A program made the position numbers and the translations under genes. A DNA stretch of 32,142 nt. Origin: a virus. The DNA lies in the IMG/VR virus record IMGVR_UViG_3300042914_000508, positions 1 to 32,142 of that record. One strand, 5' to 3'. Each line of letters opens with the position of its first letter. Position 1 is the stretch's first letter. Below the pieces are notes generated by a model. It searched no databases. It was given only the letters and a program-made list of their open reading frames with translations, and had not been told where the DNA came from. Positions 11,443-20,145 of this stretch are shown here, piece after piece.

Positions 11443-12645
11443 ATGTTTAAAGTAACTACATCAATTAGGAAGATTCTCGCCCTGAAGAATCGTATTAAGA
11501 TTATACAGGGTGGAACTTCCGCTCTTTAGTCCCCTCTGAAAATAGTAGGAGGGGACGACCATGCAGGTAAGACGTTCGGTATTCTACCGATACTCATAGA
11601 CAAAGCAGCAAGGCATTCAGGACTTGAGATAAGTGTAGTAGCTGAAACTATCCCACACTTACGTAGGGGTGCTTTAAAAGACTTTCTAAAGATAATGAAG
11701 TGGACAGGTAGATACAATGATGAACACTTTAATAAATCACTTTTAAGATACGAATTTGGAAATGCAAGTATTATTGAATTCTTTTCGGCTGATGATAGTA
11801 GTAAGCTACGTGGTGCTCGTAGGGATATTTTATATATTAATGAGTGTAACAATGTCACTTTTGAATCGTATAACGAACTTGCTATTCGTACTAAAAAAGA
11901 AATTTACTTAGACTTTAACCCAGCTAATGAGTTTTGGGTGCACACGGAATTGAAAGACGAACCTGATTCAGATTTCATAATTCTGACCTACAAGGATAAC
12001 GAAGCCTTAGATCAATCCATAATAGACCAAATAGAAAAGAACAAGGAAAAGGCGAAGACCTCAGAGTATTGGCGTAATTGGTGGAATGTTTATGGATTAG
12101 GATTGGTAGGAAGCCTTGAAGGAGTAGTTTTTAACAACTGGAAGTTAATAGATACCATACCTACCGAAGCAAGGTTGATAGGAATAGGCTTAGACTTTGG
12201 TTATAGTGTTGACCCTACGGCAATAGTAGCTATATATACATACAACGGTTTACGAATTGTAAAGGAATTAGTTTACAGAAATGGAATGTTAAACACAGAT
12301 ATAGCAAGAGAATTGCCTAAAAATGTTGCTGTATATGCTGATAGTGCAGAGCCTAAAAGTATTGAAGAAATAAGAAGACAAGGAATAACGATAAAAGGCG
12401 TTACAAAAGGTAAGGATTCTATCAACTACGGGATAGACGTAATGCAAAGACAAGAGTATTTAGTAACGTCAGACAGTACTAACCTCATCAAAGAGCTTCG
12501 TTCGTATTGTTGGGACACTGATAAGACAGGAGTGAGATTAAATAAACCAGCGGGAGGGAACGATCACATTATAGATGCACTACGTTACCACGAGATGGAA
12601 ACTTTAGGATTAAATTCAAGTTATGGGACATACGCCATCCGTTGA
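11443..12645 (+). CDS. terL: Terminase large subunit, gene interrupted in the Walker A motif
   Basis: The frame from ATG 11443 reads 27 codons to GGTSA, then hits TAG at 11527. It resumes in the same frame with GKTFGILPILIDKA. Removing 42 bases (11524-11565 or equivalent) gives one 386-residue protein with a complete Walker A, GGTSAGKT (residues 23-30). Other motifs in that product are Walker B DILYINE (114-120), the coupling segment YLDFNPAN (141-148), and nuclease residues in LDFGYS (Asp237), YADSAEP (Asp286) and NDHIIDALRY (Asp360, Asp364). The enzyme cuts concatemers and pumps DNA into the prohead, so it is essential. Bypassing, splicing, mutation or an assembly fault could explain the break. 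The gene ends overlapping the next by 23 bases. Confidence 0.85.
11524..11562 (+). other. Putative translational bypass element or micro-insertion with hairpin
   Basis: These 39 bases separate GCT (11521-11523) from GCA (11563-11565), both Ala codons. They contain in-frame TAG at 11527-11529. A perfect 8-bp hairpin pairs 11529-11536 with 11549-11556 (12-base loop), and its stem takes in the last base of the stop codon. AGGAGG lies at 11547-11552, before the candidate landing codon. These parts parallel the T4 gene 60 coding gap: takeoff codon, stop, hairpin, SD-like signal, synonymous landing codon. Unlike gene 60, one codon (CTT) lies between takeoff and stop, and the takeoff and landing codons are synonymous, not identical. 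Confidence 0.5.
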
Positions 12646-12799
12646 GGAAATGATAGCAGTTGTACAAGCGTACATTAAGGAACGTACAGGAAGGAATGTG
12701 CGTATAATATTTGATAACCCTATGAATCTTAGAAAGCATTTGATAATGCTAAATGAAGCATATAACCACGTTATGGCACAACAACAAAAAGAGCAATAA
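12623..12799 (+). CDS. Small protein paralogous to the one at 31712, 58 aa
   Basis: Starts inside the last codons of the large terminase gene. The sequence VEEMIAVVQAYIKERTGRNV and then RIIFDNPMNLRKHLIMLNEAYN aligns with the gene at 31712 (TGRKVNIVFNNPFHMHEHIEMLRDAY). This confirms that a frame too short for routine calling is real. It is an alpha-beta mini-fold; function unknown. One copy is with late genes and the other with early genes. Confidence 0.65.
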   Translation: MGHTPSVEEMIAVVQAYIKERTGRNVRIIFDNPMNLRKHLIMLNEAYNHVMAQQQKEQ

Positions 12800-12820
12800 G
12801 ATGCACTTTTAATTATATTT

Positions 12821-12902
12821 TGACGTATAAATCATTCAAAAACCTTTAATATTATATGTAATGACGTATAAAATATGCAAAAACGTTAAATTTATATGTA
12901 AT
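12821..12902 (+). repeat. Two tandem imperfect 41-bp repeats, candidate operator or late-promoter region
   Basis: Units at 12821-12861 and 12862-12902 share TGACGTATAA, CAAAAAC and TTATATGTAA at the same spacing, with a one-base shift in the centre. TTATATGT followed by ACGTATAA across the unit junction forms an imperfect palindrome. The 153-base gap 12800-12952 holds nothing else that I recognise and lies ahead of the tail genes. It may bind a regulator or RNA polymerase with the phage sigma factor, or be a packaging site. Confidence 0.6.
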
Positions 12903-12952
12903 TGCATATTCTAATTGACACTACAGAAACACGAAATAAAAGTTAGAATACT

Positions 12953-13639
12953 ATGAAGTTAGAATTATTAATACCAACAAGTTTAGATGAGATACCATTA
13001 AAAGCCTATCAAGAGTTCAGAAAGACGGTTGAAGGTTCTAATGATGAAATATTCATATCTGAAAAGATGGTATCACTATTCTGTGGTATAGAGCTAAAAG
13101 ATATAGTAAGAATAAAAGCCACAGACCTATCAGATTTGGTAGAGCATTTCAATACATTATTTTCTCAGAAAAGTAAATTTAAACAACGCTTTAAGATTAA
13201 TGATGTTGAGTTTGGATTTGTTCCCAATTTGGAAACAATATCATGGGGCGAGTATATAGATGCAGAAAAGTATTTATCAAGCTGGGATAATATGCACAAA
13301 GCTATGGCTGTGCTTTACAGACCTATCATAAAGACGAAAGGTGATAAGTACGAGATCATGGAATATGAAGGTACTGCTGATTTTGCAGAGCTAATGAAAC
13401 TAACACCTGTAAGTATAGCACTTGGCGCATCGGTTTTTTTTTGGACTTTAGGACTCGAATTGTTGGAGGCTTTAGCGCATTATTTGGGGAAGGAGACGAA
13501 GAAGATGAGCAAAACGACTGGAGCGAACAGTCACAATTTGGAAAGCAGTGGGGATGGTATCAATCAATCTATGCAGCAGCTAAAGGAAACATTCTTGAAT
13601 TTGATAGAATCACAAAACAACCACTTATTAAAATGTTAA
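12953..13639 (+). CDS. Tail assembly chaperone, short (frame-0) form
   Basis: This 228-residue protein resembles the tail chaperones of Bacteroidota siphophages. It has MKLELLIPTSLDEIPLKAYQEF at the start (read as two parts), an F.P.LE.ISWGEYID.EKY segment near residues 90-108, and YRPII.....YEI..Y at about 122-140. After the slippery T-run the frame-0 tail reads WTLGLELLEALAHYLGKETKK and on to residue 228. Chaperones of this type coat the tape measure protein during tail assembly. It is the shorter of two probable products; see the frameshifted form. Confidence 0.7.
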   Translation: MKLELLIPTSLDEIPLKAYQEFRKTVEGSNDEIFISEKMVSLFCGIELKDIVRIKATDLSDLVEHFNTLFSQKSKFKQRFKINDVEFGFVPNLETISWGEYIDAEKYLSSWDNMHKAMAVLYRPIIKTKGDKYEIMEYEGTADFAELMKLTPVSIALGASVFFWTLGLELLEALAHYLGKETKKMSKTTGANSHNLESSGDGINQSMQQLKETFLNLIESQNNHLLKC

Positions 13640-13713
13640 CTTTTCTCACATTTGAGAAGCAAAAGACGGAAATAGAAATTAGACAGATTAAAAAACAACA
13701 GCAGAAATGGTAG
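12953..13713 (+). CDS. Tail assembly chaperone, -1 frameshift (GT-like) form
   Basis: A -1 slip on the T-run at 13434-13442 (frame-0 codons GTT TTT TTT) joins residues 1-163 to a 90-residue extension starting at base 13441. The result is a 253-residue product. The extension (GEGDEEDEQNDWSEQ, then WGWYQSIYAAAKGNI and KMLTFLTFEKQKTEIE) has the acidic then WY..(L/I)Y.LA.GDI look of the chaperone C-terminus in related phages. It has no good start codon of its own. The gene is directly upstream of tail genes, as in the lambda G/GT arrangement. A homopolymer error is the alternative. Confidence 0.65.
13434..13442 (+). promoter_or_regulatory. Slippery T9 site for -1 ribosomal frameshifting
   Basis: Nine T residues read as G TTT TTT T in frame 0 allow tandem tRNA-Phe slippage by one base. 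The -1 frame is open from here to TAG at 13711. No stable downstream hairpin was obvious by eye. Confidence 0.55.
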
Positions 13714-14162
13714 GATTTTATAGTGTATTAGATAAATTAAAAGCGGAACTTATAGCAAGTCCATTCGTAAACACAGTCACAGAGGGAAGCATCTTTGAAG
13801 TAGACTTGAATAAACAAACGATATTTCCTTTGTCGCATATTATGGTTAACAATGTGACAGTAGATCAGACTGTACTTAGATTCAATATAAGTGTAATCGC
13901 TATGGATATAGTGGATATTTCTAAGAGCGAAACTACAGACGTATTTAGGGGTAATGATAACGAGCAGGATGTGTTAAATACTCAACTTGCAGTATGCCAA
14001 AGATTAGCTGCTTCGATGTATAATGGTGCGCTTTCTGATTTAGGATATGAGATAGAAAGCTCTCCAAGTTGTGAGCCTTTTACAGAACGCTTTGAGAATT
14101 TACTTGCAGGATGGACAATGACTTTTGATTTGGTAGTTCCTAACGAAATGAGTATCTGCTGA
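13707..14162 (+). CDS. Tail completion / terminator-like protein
   Basis: This 151-residue protein overlaps the end of the chaperone frame. The sequence ASPFVNTVTEGSIFEVDLNKQTIFPLSHIMV, MDIVDISK, GNDNEQDVLN and CEPFTERFENLLAGWTMTFDLVVPNEM is characteristic of a conserved Bacteroidota phage family in tail modules. It is probably the counterpart of lambda gpU-type tail terminators. Role inferred from context and length. Confidence 0.65.
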   Translation: MVGFYSVLDKLKAELIASPFVNTVTEGSIFEVDLNKQTIFPLSHIMVNNVTVDQTVLRFNISVIAMDIVDISKSETTDVFRGNDNEQDVLNTQLAVCQRLAASMYNGALSDLGYEIESSPSCEPFTERFENLLAGWTMTFDLVVPNEMSIC

Positions 14163-14695
14163 TGCAAAAAGACGAAGTACAAAAGGCTTTAGAACGCTTT
14201 AGAGATCATGTAGTAAACCAAGCTAAACGAAACCTTACACAAAAGGATAAAAACGTTTCTAAGAAGCTGCATCAGTCTATTAAGGGGGAAGTTAAAGCAA
14301 TGCCTAATTCTATTGGTATGTATTTCTCAATGGAGGAATACGGGGCTTATCAAGATCAGGGCGTACGTGGTAAACGATCAAATGCTAAAGCTCCTAATTC
14401 ACCTTTTAAATTCGGAACAGGAACAGGTAAGAAAGGTGGACTAACCGAAGCTATGGAAAAATGGGTGCAAAGACGGAGGATTCAATTTAAGAATAGAGAT
14501 ACAGGAAAGTTCATGAGTTACAAATCTACTGCGTGGATTATGACCAAGAGCATATATTCAAAAGGAATAAAGCCAAGCCTATTTTTTACTAAGCCATTTG
14601 AAGCAGCATACAAAAACTTACCTAACGAGTTAATAGATAAATACGGAATAGAAGCGAGTAAACTATTTTTTGATATAATTAAACAACCTAAATAA
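14162..14695 (+). CDS. HK97 gp10-like head-tail or tail component
   Basis: This 177-residue basic protein follows with a one-base overlap. The opening helix (VQKALERFRDHVVNQAKRNL), then LHQSIKGEV, YGAYQDQGVRG and the late SLFFTKPFEAAY, match HK97-gp10-like proteins. These help connect the tail terminator and head or complete tails. Many Lys/Arg residues are typical. Confidence 0.65.
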   Translation: MQKDEVQKALERFRDHVVNQAKRNLTQKDKNVSKKLHQSIKGEVKAMPNSIGMYFSMEEYGAYQDQGVRGKRSNAKAPNSPFKFGTGTGKKGGLTEAMEKWVQRRRIQFKNRDTGKFMSYKSTAWIMTKSIYSKGIKPSLFFTKPFEAAYKNLPNELIDKYGIEASKLFFDIIKQPK

Positions 14696-15771
14696 TGGCT
14701 AACATATTTGCGAGATCACCTTTCATAGTAGAAATAAACGAGACTAATCAAATAGAAACGAAGATTGAATTGTTTATATGGAATGGTTATACTGCTGCAC
14801 CTGCATCACCTACTTATACTATAAGTAAATTAATACCAAGCACATCAAATAGACAGACGTTATATAATATATCGCCATATATAAAAGAGTTCTTCACACA
14901 TGCTATATTTCAAAATCTATACAACGCATATACAACTGGATTAAATACAAGTGAATGGTGTAATGTAAATATAAAGTTATACAAAAAGACGAGTACTACA
15001 TTTTCACAAGTTGGATCAACTTTAAGCTACAAGGCATTCGATGGGTATAGTCTATACACACAAGGAGTGAACGAAGACTTGGGTGATTACCTATTAGACG
15101 AAGATACCTACCTATATTGGTATGATAGTTCAGCTAATTTAGCTACTCAAAGAAATAAACGAGCAGGATGTGTTTCATTTATAGGGAATAATACTGACAA
15201 GGTAAAATACACAAACTTAGTAAGTGGCACAAGCATAACTCAAACACTAACACAATCACTTGTCTATACTGTTCCGAGAGTTCATCATACATATATGGCT
15301 TCTGGTAATAAATTAGAGATATTAAATGCTTCAGATACAGTATTATGGACTGGCACATTTAAGCCACAAGTTGAATGTAAATATACACCTGTTGTGATTG
15401 ACTTTATAAATAAATACGGAGCGTGGCAGCGTGAGTTCTTTTTTAAAGCAAGTAAAAGCACCATAAATACTACTAACTCAACTTATAATTTATTGCAAAA
15501 TAATATATATGGGTACAATGTTTTAGAAGGTCAGAGAAAGACGTTTAATCATGTCATGTTAGAAAGTATTACTGTCAATTCAGATTGGCGTAATGATTCA
15601 TATGCGGAAGTGATAAGACAATTATCTATTAGTGATAGAATACTATTAAATGAAAGACCTGTTATTCTAAAAACTCAAAGCATAGAGCTTCAAAAGCAGA
15701 TTAATACTAAGATGATTAATTATAGCTTAGAATTTGAATATAGTAGTGATATTAATAATACTGTGGTATAA
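14695..15771 (+). CDS. Minor tail / distal-tail-like structural protein
   Basis: A 358-residue, beta-rich protein starting MANIFARSPFIVEINETNQ, with E.KIELFIWNG, LYNISPYIKEF and WQREFFFKASK segments typical of a tail-tip protein family in Bacteroidota phages. Its one-base overlap with neighbours and position ahead of the large tail protein support a place at the tail tip. The exact subunit is not certain. Confidence 0.55.
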   Translation: MANIFARSPFIVEINETNQIETKIELFIWNGYTAAPASPTYTISKLIPSTSNRQTLYNISPYIKEFFTHAIFQNLYNAYTTGLNTSEWCNVNIKLYKKTSTTFSQVGSTLSYKAFDGYSLYTQGVNEDLGDYLLDEDTYLYWYDSSANLATQRNKRAGCVSFIGNNTDKVKYTNLVSGTSITQTLTQSLVYTVPRVHHTYMASGNKLEILNASDTVLWTGTFKPQVECKYTPVVIDFINKYGAWQREFFFKASKSTINTTNSTYNLLQNNIYGYNVLEGQRKTFNHVMLESITVNSDWRNDSYAEVIRQLSISDRILLNERPVILKTQSIELQKQINTKMINYSLEFEYSSDINNTVV

Positions 15772-18143
15772 TGCGCAAGGTACAGATATACATTGAGGGT
15801 CAAAGAATAGAGCTATTTCAAGACGAAGAGATACAGATTACTTCAAGCATTCAAAACGTACAGGATATAGCCAAAGTATTTACTGATTTCTCACAATCTT
15901 TTACTGTTCCTGCATCAGAGTATAATAATCAAATATTTCAGCATTTCTATGAAAGCTCTATTGATGGAGCGTTGAATTATCAGATACGAAGAAATGCAAG
16001 GATAGAAATAGATTTAATACCATTTCGTACTGGAAAAATTCAGCTTGAAAAAGCAAATATGAAAAAGGGTATGGCTGAAAGCTATACTATTACTTTTTAC
16101 GGAGATATAAGAACGCTTCAAGATTTATTCGGAGATGACAAGCTAAATTCACTTAGTTTAGATGCGTATTCTCATGTGTATAATGGCACGGAAATAAAAA
16201 CACGGATTACTTCAAGCGCAAGTTATGATGTTAGATACCCTCTAATTAGTTCAAGCCGTTTGTGGCAATATGGTGGAGGAGGTCAGCAAGACATAAGCCA
16301 AAACTCACACCATATACATTATACAGAATTATTCCCAGCTCTAAGAGTTAGTAAAATATTTCAAGCCATAGAGAATAAGTATTCAATAGATTTTCAAGGA
16401 ATATTTCTAAATGATAAGCGGTTCACTAATTTATATCTATGGTTAAAAAATAAGAATGTATATGACAATAATTCTGAAAAAGCATTTCCATTTAATAGCG
16501 AGGTAAGAACCTCAGGAGCATCAGTAGGAATTGAAATAGATACCAATTTAGATAACTTTAATATCCATTATAATAATTATAGTGCAGGTATTATTGATTA
16601 TGGGGTTGAAGCATCGGGGCAGCCGTCTACTATGCACAAATTTAGAGTAGTGGTAAATAAAACAACTGTTCCTGCAATAAGCGGTGATTTTTGGCTTTTA
16701 GTTTATCGTAACGGAACATTATTAACAACTGTCTCAAACACGGAGGATGATTCACCATCTATAACTAATATTTTAGATTACACTTATTCAACACCTAACA
16801 CACCATCATTAAACGAAACTTTTAATTTCGTTGTAAGAAGCTCTATAAACGAAACATTTAATTGTTTTATACAATATGAACTAAAGACATCAGACGATGT
16901 AACTATATTAGAGACGGCATCAATAAACGTTCCTACCGATTCAATAACGTTTACAAATAATGTGAATCTTAGTGGTAATATGCCCGACATGAAAGTCAAT
17001 GATTTTGTAGCTGGGATATTAAAAGTATTCAATCTTACTTGTTACGGAATTACGCCTACTACATTTCAGGTAGAGCCTTTAGAGAATTGGTATGCAAAAG
17101 GACGGATAGTAGATGTTACTGAGTATACTGATATTGACAGCGTTGATATACAAAGAGTTCCGCTTTATAAGAATATAACTTTTAAATATCAAGATTCAGA
17201 ATCATTTTTAAACCAAGAGTTTTATAATACTTTCAATCGACACTATGGTTCTTTAGAGCAGACTTATCAATTTGATGGAGGTGATTATAAGATAGAGCTT
17301 CCATTCGAGACTTTTCATCATCAAAAATTTACAGGAACTAATATTCAAGTAGCTTATTCTTTAAATACAAATTATGAGCCTGTAATACCTAAGCCTGTAT
17401 TGTTATATATGAATGATCATGTAAGTACAAATGTGTCTTTTTATTATAATGACGGATCAACTACATCGCATATTACGCAATATATGCCATTCGGTCAGGA
17501 TGTAATTTATAATTCAACACCATATTCATTGAATTTTGGTTATGATATTTCAACATATTTTCTAGAGGTTATAAATAACAATTTATTTTCTATTTATTAT
17601 TATAATTATCTATCTAATCTATACCAAAGAAAAAACAGATTATTTTATTATAAGGCTATTTTACCCACTTCTATATCTACAAGTTTAAAATTGAATGATA
17701 GGCTGAAGATTAGGGATAAAAGATATATTATAAACGAGATAAAGACGAATCTAAACACAGGTGAAGTTGATTTGGTTCTATTGTTAGATTTCAGACCTAT
17801 TCAAAACAATAGCACACCTTTAGTTAAAAAGAATATATTAACTATAAGAAATGAAATATTATTCCCAGACAGAGCTGTTTCTGTAAATATAAATACAGGA
17901 GCAACAGCAATTATTGCAACTCCTAATAGCTTAACATCAGAAGGTGAGGTGATATTTACACTTCCGTCTTTAACTCCAAGCTATACAATAATAGCTGAAA
18001 ATTCAGATGACATAATCACGGAACAATTTGAATATATAAGGTCTGAGGAAAATAATAATATAACATATCAGATAGCACTTGAATATCTTTTTGAAGACGG
18101 TAGCAACGAAGCACAACCTTTTTATATAATACAAGAAGCATGA
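15771..18143 (+). CDS. Large tail-tip / baseplate hub-like protein
   Basis: At 790 residues it is the largest protein here. The N-terminus (VQIYIEGQRIELFQDEEI, then SIQNVQDIAKVFTDFSQSFTVPAS) is conserved among Bacteroidota phage tail proteins. A central region (about 395-420) reads MPDMKVNDFVAGILKVFNLTCYG, resembling hub proteins. The C-terminal 100 residues look like an immunoglobulin-like domain. It probably forms the tail-tip hub through which the tape measure passes. Functional assignment is by context. Confidence 0.6.
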   Translation: MRKVQIYIEGQRIELFQDEEIQITSSIQNVQDIAKVFTDFSQSFTVPASEYNNQIFQHFYESSIDGALNYQIRRNARIEIDLIPFRTGKIQLEKANMKKGMAESYTITFYGDIRTLQDLFGDDKLNSLSLDAYSHVYNGTEIKTRITSSASYDVRYPLISSSRLWQYGGGGQQDISQNSHHIHYTELFPALRVSKIFQAIENKYSIDFQGIFLNDKRFTNLYLWLKNKNVYDNNSEKAFPFNSEVRTSGASVGIEIDTNLDNFNIHYNNYSAGIIDYGVEASGQPSTMHKFRVVVNKTTVPAISGDFWLLVYRNGTLLTTVSNTEDDSPSITNILDYTYSTPNTPSLNETFNFVVRSSINETFNCFIQYELKTSDDVTILETASINVPTDSITFTNNVNLSGNMPDMKVNDFVAGILKVFNLTCYGITPTTFQVEPLENWYAKGRIVDVTEYTDIDSVDIQRVPLYKNITFKYQDSESFLNQEFYNTFNRHYGSLEQTYQFDGGDYKIELPFETFHHQKFTGTNIQVAYSLNTNYEPVIPKPVLLYMNDHVSTNVSFYYNDGSTTSHITQYMPFGQDVIYNSTPYSLNFGYDISTYFLEVINNNLFSIYYYNYLSNLYQRKNRLFYYKAILPTSISTSLKLNDRLKIRDKRYIINEIKTNLNTGEVDLVLLLDFRPIQNNSTPLVKKNILTIRNEILFPDRAVSVNINTGATAIIATPNSLTSEGEVIFTLPSLTPSYTIIAENSDDIITEQFEYIRSEENNNITYQIALEYLFEDGSNEAQPFYIIQEA

Positions 18144-18295
18144 TTAAGAACATATTAGACTTATTAAAAATTGATGATTTCTACGGAAAGACGGAATTCA
18201 TAGACATCGCTAAGGGTCGTAATGAAATACCAACTACAATTAAGGCAGCGTACAAACAAGGCAAACGTAAGTTAAAAGAAAAAGACTATAAGTAA
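18140..18295 (+). CDS. Small basic protein, 51 aa
   Basis: Starts by ATGA overlap with the hub-like gene and ends by a TAATG overlap with the tape measure gene, so translation of all three is probably coupled. The C-terminal half is strongly basic (KQGKRKLKEKDYK). No family recognised. Confidence 0.55.
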   Translation: MIKNILDLLKIDDFYGKTEFIDIAKGRNEIPTTIKAAYKQGKRKLKEKDYK

Positions 18296-20127
18296 TGGCT
18301 GAAAAGAAAGTAATAGAACTCGAAATAAAAACGGAATCTGTAGGTTCATTAAAATCTCAGCTTCGTCAAGCTCAAGCAGAGGTAGCTGCTTTATCTGAAA
18401 AGTTTGGAGCAACATCTCAGGAAGCTATTAATGCGGCAAAGAAAGCAGCAGAGTTAAAAGATGCTATTGGAGATGCTAAAGCCTTGACTGATGCGTATAA
18501 CCCTGATGCTAAATTTAATGCGTTAGCTACTTCTATTGGAGGTGTTTTAAATGGATTCCAAGCCTTTGAGGGCGCATTAGGTTTAGTTGGCGTTGAAAGC
18601 GAAGCTGTACAGGAACAGTTATTGAAAGTACAGTCTGCCATGGCACTTGCTGAAGGTGTCAATGGAGTTATGGAATCTGTTGAAGCGTTTAAGAATTTAG
18701 GCGCACAGATTAAGAGTGTAACTATTGTTCAAAAGCTACTGAATTTAGCCATGAAGGCGAATCCAATAGCATTACTTATTGCAGGTATTACAGCTTTAAT
18801 AGCAGTAGGATATAAATTGGTTTCATGGTGGTATGAATCAGCAGCAGCAACCGAAAAGGCGAATGCAAGTTTAGACAGACATACCAAGGCTTTAGAACGT
18901 CAAGAGAAACAGCTTGAACGATCATCTAAAAGACTTAAAGATGCTAATCAATACCAATATGATTATGCTGCTGCAGCAGGTGCTTCATCTGAGCAATTAA
19001 GAAAATTAGCTCTTAAACATCAAGAAGAAGAGTTAGCACTTGCCAAAAAGAATCTTGAATTAGCTAAGTCTACATATTTACGTGAACAGGATATCCTAGC
19101 TTCTTACAGAGCAAATGATGCAAGTGAGGAATTACTTGAAAGACAAACAGAAATAGTTAAAAAAGCAAGGGAAGCCACAACTAATGCCCGTGAATCATTA
19201 ATTCAAGAATATGATGCTTTAAAAGCATTACGAAGACAGCAAAAAGTAGAGATACGTCAAGAAGAAACAGATGCTAATAAAGAAGCAAAAGATAGAGAAA
19301 AAGAAGCTTCTGATAAAAGACTACAGGCTCAAAAAGATGCTGCTGAAAAAAGAAAGGAAATAAGACAAAATGAATTAGAAGATCAGAAAAGAATTGCTGA
19401 TGAGAAAGCAAAATTTGAATTAGAACAAATTGAACTTGATGAAACAAGACAAGAACAAGCATATCAAAGAAAATTAGATGCAGCCGAAAAAGCAGCTGAA
19501 GAAGAAAAAGCACAAGAAGATAAATATAGAGCTGAAAAGTTAGCTCAAGAAGAAGCTGATGAGCAAAGACAAGAAGCGGCATGGAAAAGAGAGCAAGAAG
19601 GGATTGAAAAATTACAAGAATTAAAATATCAAGCAGTATTACAGGGATTAACGTTAATTAGTGATTTATCTGAAGTATTTGGTAAGAAAGGAGAGAAACA
19701 AGCTAAGAAAGCATTTCAAATACAAAAAGCTGCAAGTATAGCAAGTGCATTAATTTCAACTTATCAAAGTGCTGTCAGTGCTTATCAATCTCAATTTGTG
19801 CCACTACCTGATCCAACATCTCCTATTCGTGGAGCTGTTGCGGCTGGTATTGCTGTTGCAGCAGGTTTAGGTAGTGTTGCTAAAATATCATCTCAAAAGT
19901 TTGAAGGTGGTGGTGGTTCTGCTGGTGGTGGTGGCGGAAATATAACTGCTCCTGCTGGTGGCGGTTCTGCAATAACACCCAATTTTAATATAGTAGGCAA
20001 TGCTCAAGCTACTAATCCACTTGCAGGTTTAGGAGGTCAGCCTTTACAAGCCTATGTCGTGAGTGGTGAAGTCACAACAGCTCAGAGTTTAGATAGGAAT
20101 AGGGTTAATTACGCAACGTTTGGTTAA
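18295..20127 (+). CDS. Tail tape measure protein
   Basis: 610 residues with the usual tape measure plan. An N-terminal helical region (LKSQLRQAQAEVAALSEKFG) is followed by a hydrophobic segment at 157-178 (ANPIALLIAGITALIAVGYK). A long Lys/Glu/Gln-rich coiled coil spans about 185-450 and is followed by a Gly-rich region near 540-570. It sets tail length and helps DNA entry through the cell membrane. By the family rule of about 0.15 nm per residue the tail would be near 90 nm. Confidence 0.88.
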   Translation: MAEKKVIELEIKTESVGSLKSQLRQAQAEVAALSEKFGATSQEAINAAKKAAELKDAIGDAKALTDAYNPDAKFNALATSIGGVLNGFQAFEGALGLVGVESEAVQEQLLKVQSAMALAEGVNGVMESVEAFKNLGAQIKSVTIVQKLLNLAMKANPIALLIAGITALIAVGYKLVSWWYESAAATEKANASLDRHTKALERQEKQLERSSKRLKDANQYQYDYAAAAGASSEQLRKLALKHQEEELALAKKNLELAKSTYLREQDILASYRANDASEELLERQTEIVKKAREATTNARESLIQEYDALKALRRQQKVEIRQEETDANKEAKDREKEASDKRLQAQKDAAEKRKEIRQNELEDQKRIADEKAKFELEQIELDETRQEQAYQRKLDAAEKAAEEEKAQEDKYRAEKLAQEEADEQRQEAAWKREQEGIEKLQELKYQAVLQGLTLISDLSEVFGKKGEKQAKKAFQIQKAASIASALISTYQSAVSAYQSQFVPLPDPTSPIRGAVAAGIAVAAGLGSVAKISSQKFEGGGGSAGGGGGNITAPAGGGSAITPNFNIVGNAQATNPLAGLGGQPLQAYVVSGEVTTAQSLDRNRVNYATFG

Positions 20128-20145
20128 AATAAAAGTTAATAGGTC

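Noticed and set aside
11527-11529. TAG reassigned to an amino acid in this phage
   Set aside because: TAG ends several well-supported genes (DnaA-like at 1634, NinG at 8499, tail-tube-like at 23634), and no suppressor tRNA was seen.
11524-11540. Simple +1 or -1 frameshift past the TAG
   Set aside because: The +1 frame meets TGA within four codons and the -1 frame meets TAA after the P-loop; neither returns to the terminase frame.
11695-12645. Large terminase as a 316-residue gene starting at ATG 11695
   Set aside because: That start would leave out the whole Walker A region, which is clearly encoded upstream in the same frame apart from the interrupting block.
13441-13713. Separate gene starting at TTG 13441
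   Set aside because: The TTG is part of the slippery T-run, and the product looks like the C-terminal extension of the tail chaperone.
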